From Cedecea neteri NBRC 105707 = ATCC 33855 (lineage in GTDB: Bacteria; Pseudomonadota; Gammaproteobacteria; Enterobacterales; Enterobacteriaceae), in contig NZ_BCTL01000010.1 of the NCBI RefSeq assembly GCF_001571265.1, forward strand, positions 43,478 to 107,477: a DNA stretch of 64,000 nucleotides, in the 5' to 3' direction. This document shows positions 62,547 to 64,000 of the stretch, in pieces. The position numbers and the translations under genes were made by a program. Under the pieces are notes generated by a model. It was not told the DNA's origin and ran no database searches. It saw only the letters and a program-made list of their open reading frames with translations. How positions within the stretch are numbered: the first letter of the stretch is position 1; each line of letters starts with the position of its first letter.

Positions 62547-64000
<1,454 letters not shown>

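Overview
This is a stretch of core chromosome from a member of the Enterobacteriaceae (Gammaproteobacteria). Almost every gene has a recognisable Escherichia coli counterpart at close to full length, and gene order follows the E. coli K-12 block trxB-lrp-ftsK ... ompF-asnS ... pyrD-rlmL, read here in reverse. The species is not E. coli. The porin is a divergent OmpF-type protein, and several K-12 genes are absent from the positions they normally hold: the fimbrial cluster between ssuE and pyrD, and ycaL, ycaP, ycaK/ycaN/ycaM and ycaC. Genera such as Cedecea, Kosakonia, Enterobacter or relatives fit, but I cannot decide between them from this sequence alone.

Layout. 1-3.1 kb: the start of rlmL, then ycbX, zapC and pyrD. 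3.4-7.6 kb: ssuEADCB, a complete operon for using alkanesulfonates as a sulfur source. 7.7-13.5 kb: pepN, then pncB behind a perfect NadR operator, then asnS. 13.5-16.6 kb: an AT-rich, OmpR-controlled ompF, then aspC. 16.6-19.9 kb: gloC, mepK and ldtD, the last two being peptidoglycan 3-3 cross-link enzymes. 20.0-27.3 kb: the cmoM-mukF-mukE-mukB condensin operon. 27.4-29.1 kb: elyC and ycbJ, convergent. 29.2-36.5 kb: comEC-msbA-lpxK-ycaQ-ycaR-kdsB, an operon centred on lipid A and Kdo supply and lipopolysaccharide flipping. 36.7-42.2 kb: serC-aroA, cmk, rpsA and ihfB. 42.5-48.8 kb: ycaO, then focA-pflB-pflA for anaerobic pyruvate and formate metabolism. 49.0-54.3 kb: ycaD and dmsABC, anaerobic DMSO respiration. 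54.7-62.5 kb: serS, rarA, lolA, ftsK and lrp. 63.0-64.0 kb: trxB, cut off by the window edge just before its end.

Regulation that can be read directly: a PurR box and hairpin leader at pyrD, a NadR box at pncB, three consecutive 20-bp OmpR boxes at ompF, a perfect CRP core between serC and ycaO, FNR sites placed about 41 bp upstream of plausible start points at focA and dmsA, a one-mismatch LexA box at ftsK, a three-hairpin leader at rpsA, and many intrinsic terminators that separate the transcription units.

I found no prophage, insertion sequence, CRISPR array, integron, toxin-antitoxin pair or anti-phage cluster, and no RNA gene I can support. No clear new multi-gene system is present. The points most worth a second look are small: a porin with an altered constriction loop, a YcbJ that looks like a kinase fold without its catalytic aspartates, a hairpin that covers the trxB ribosome binding site, a terminator-like hairpin at the start of the asnS transcript, and the K-12 genes missing from their usual places.
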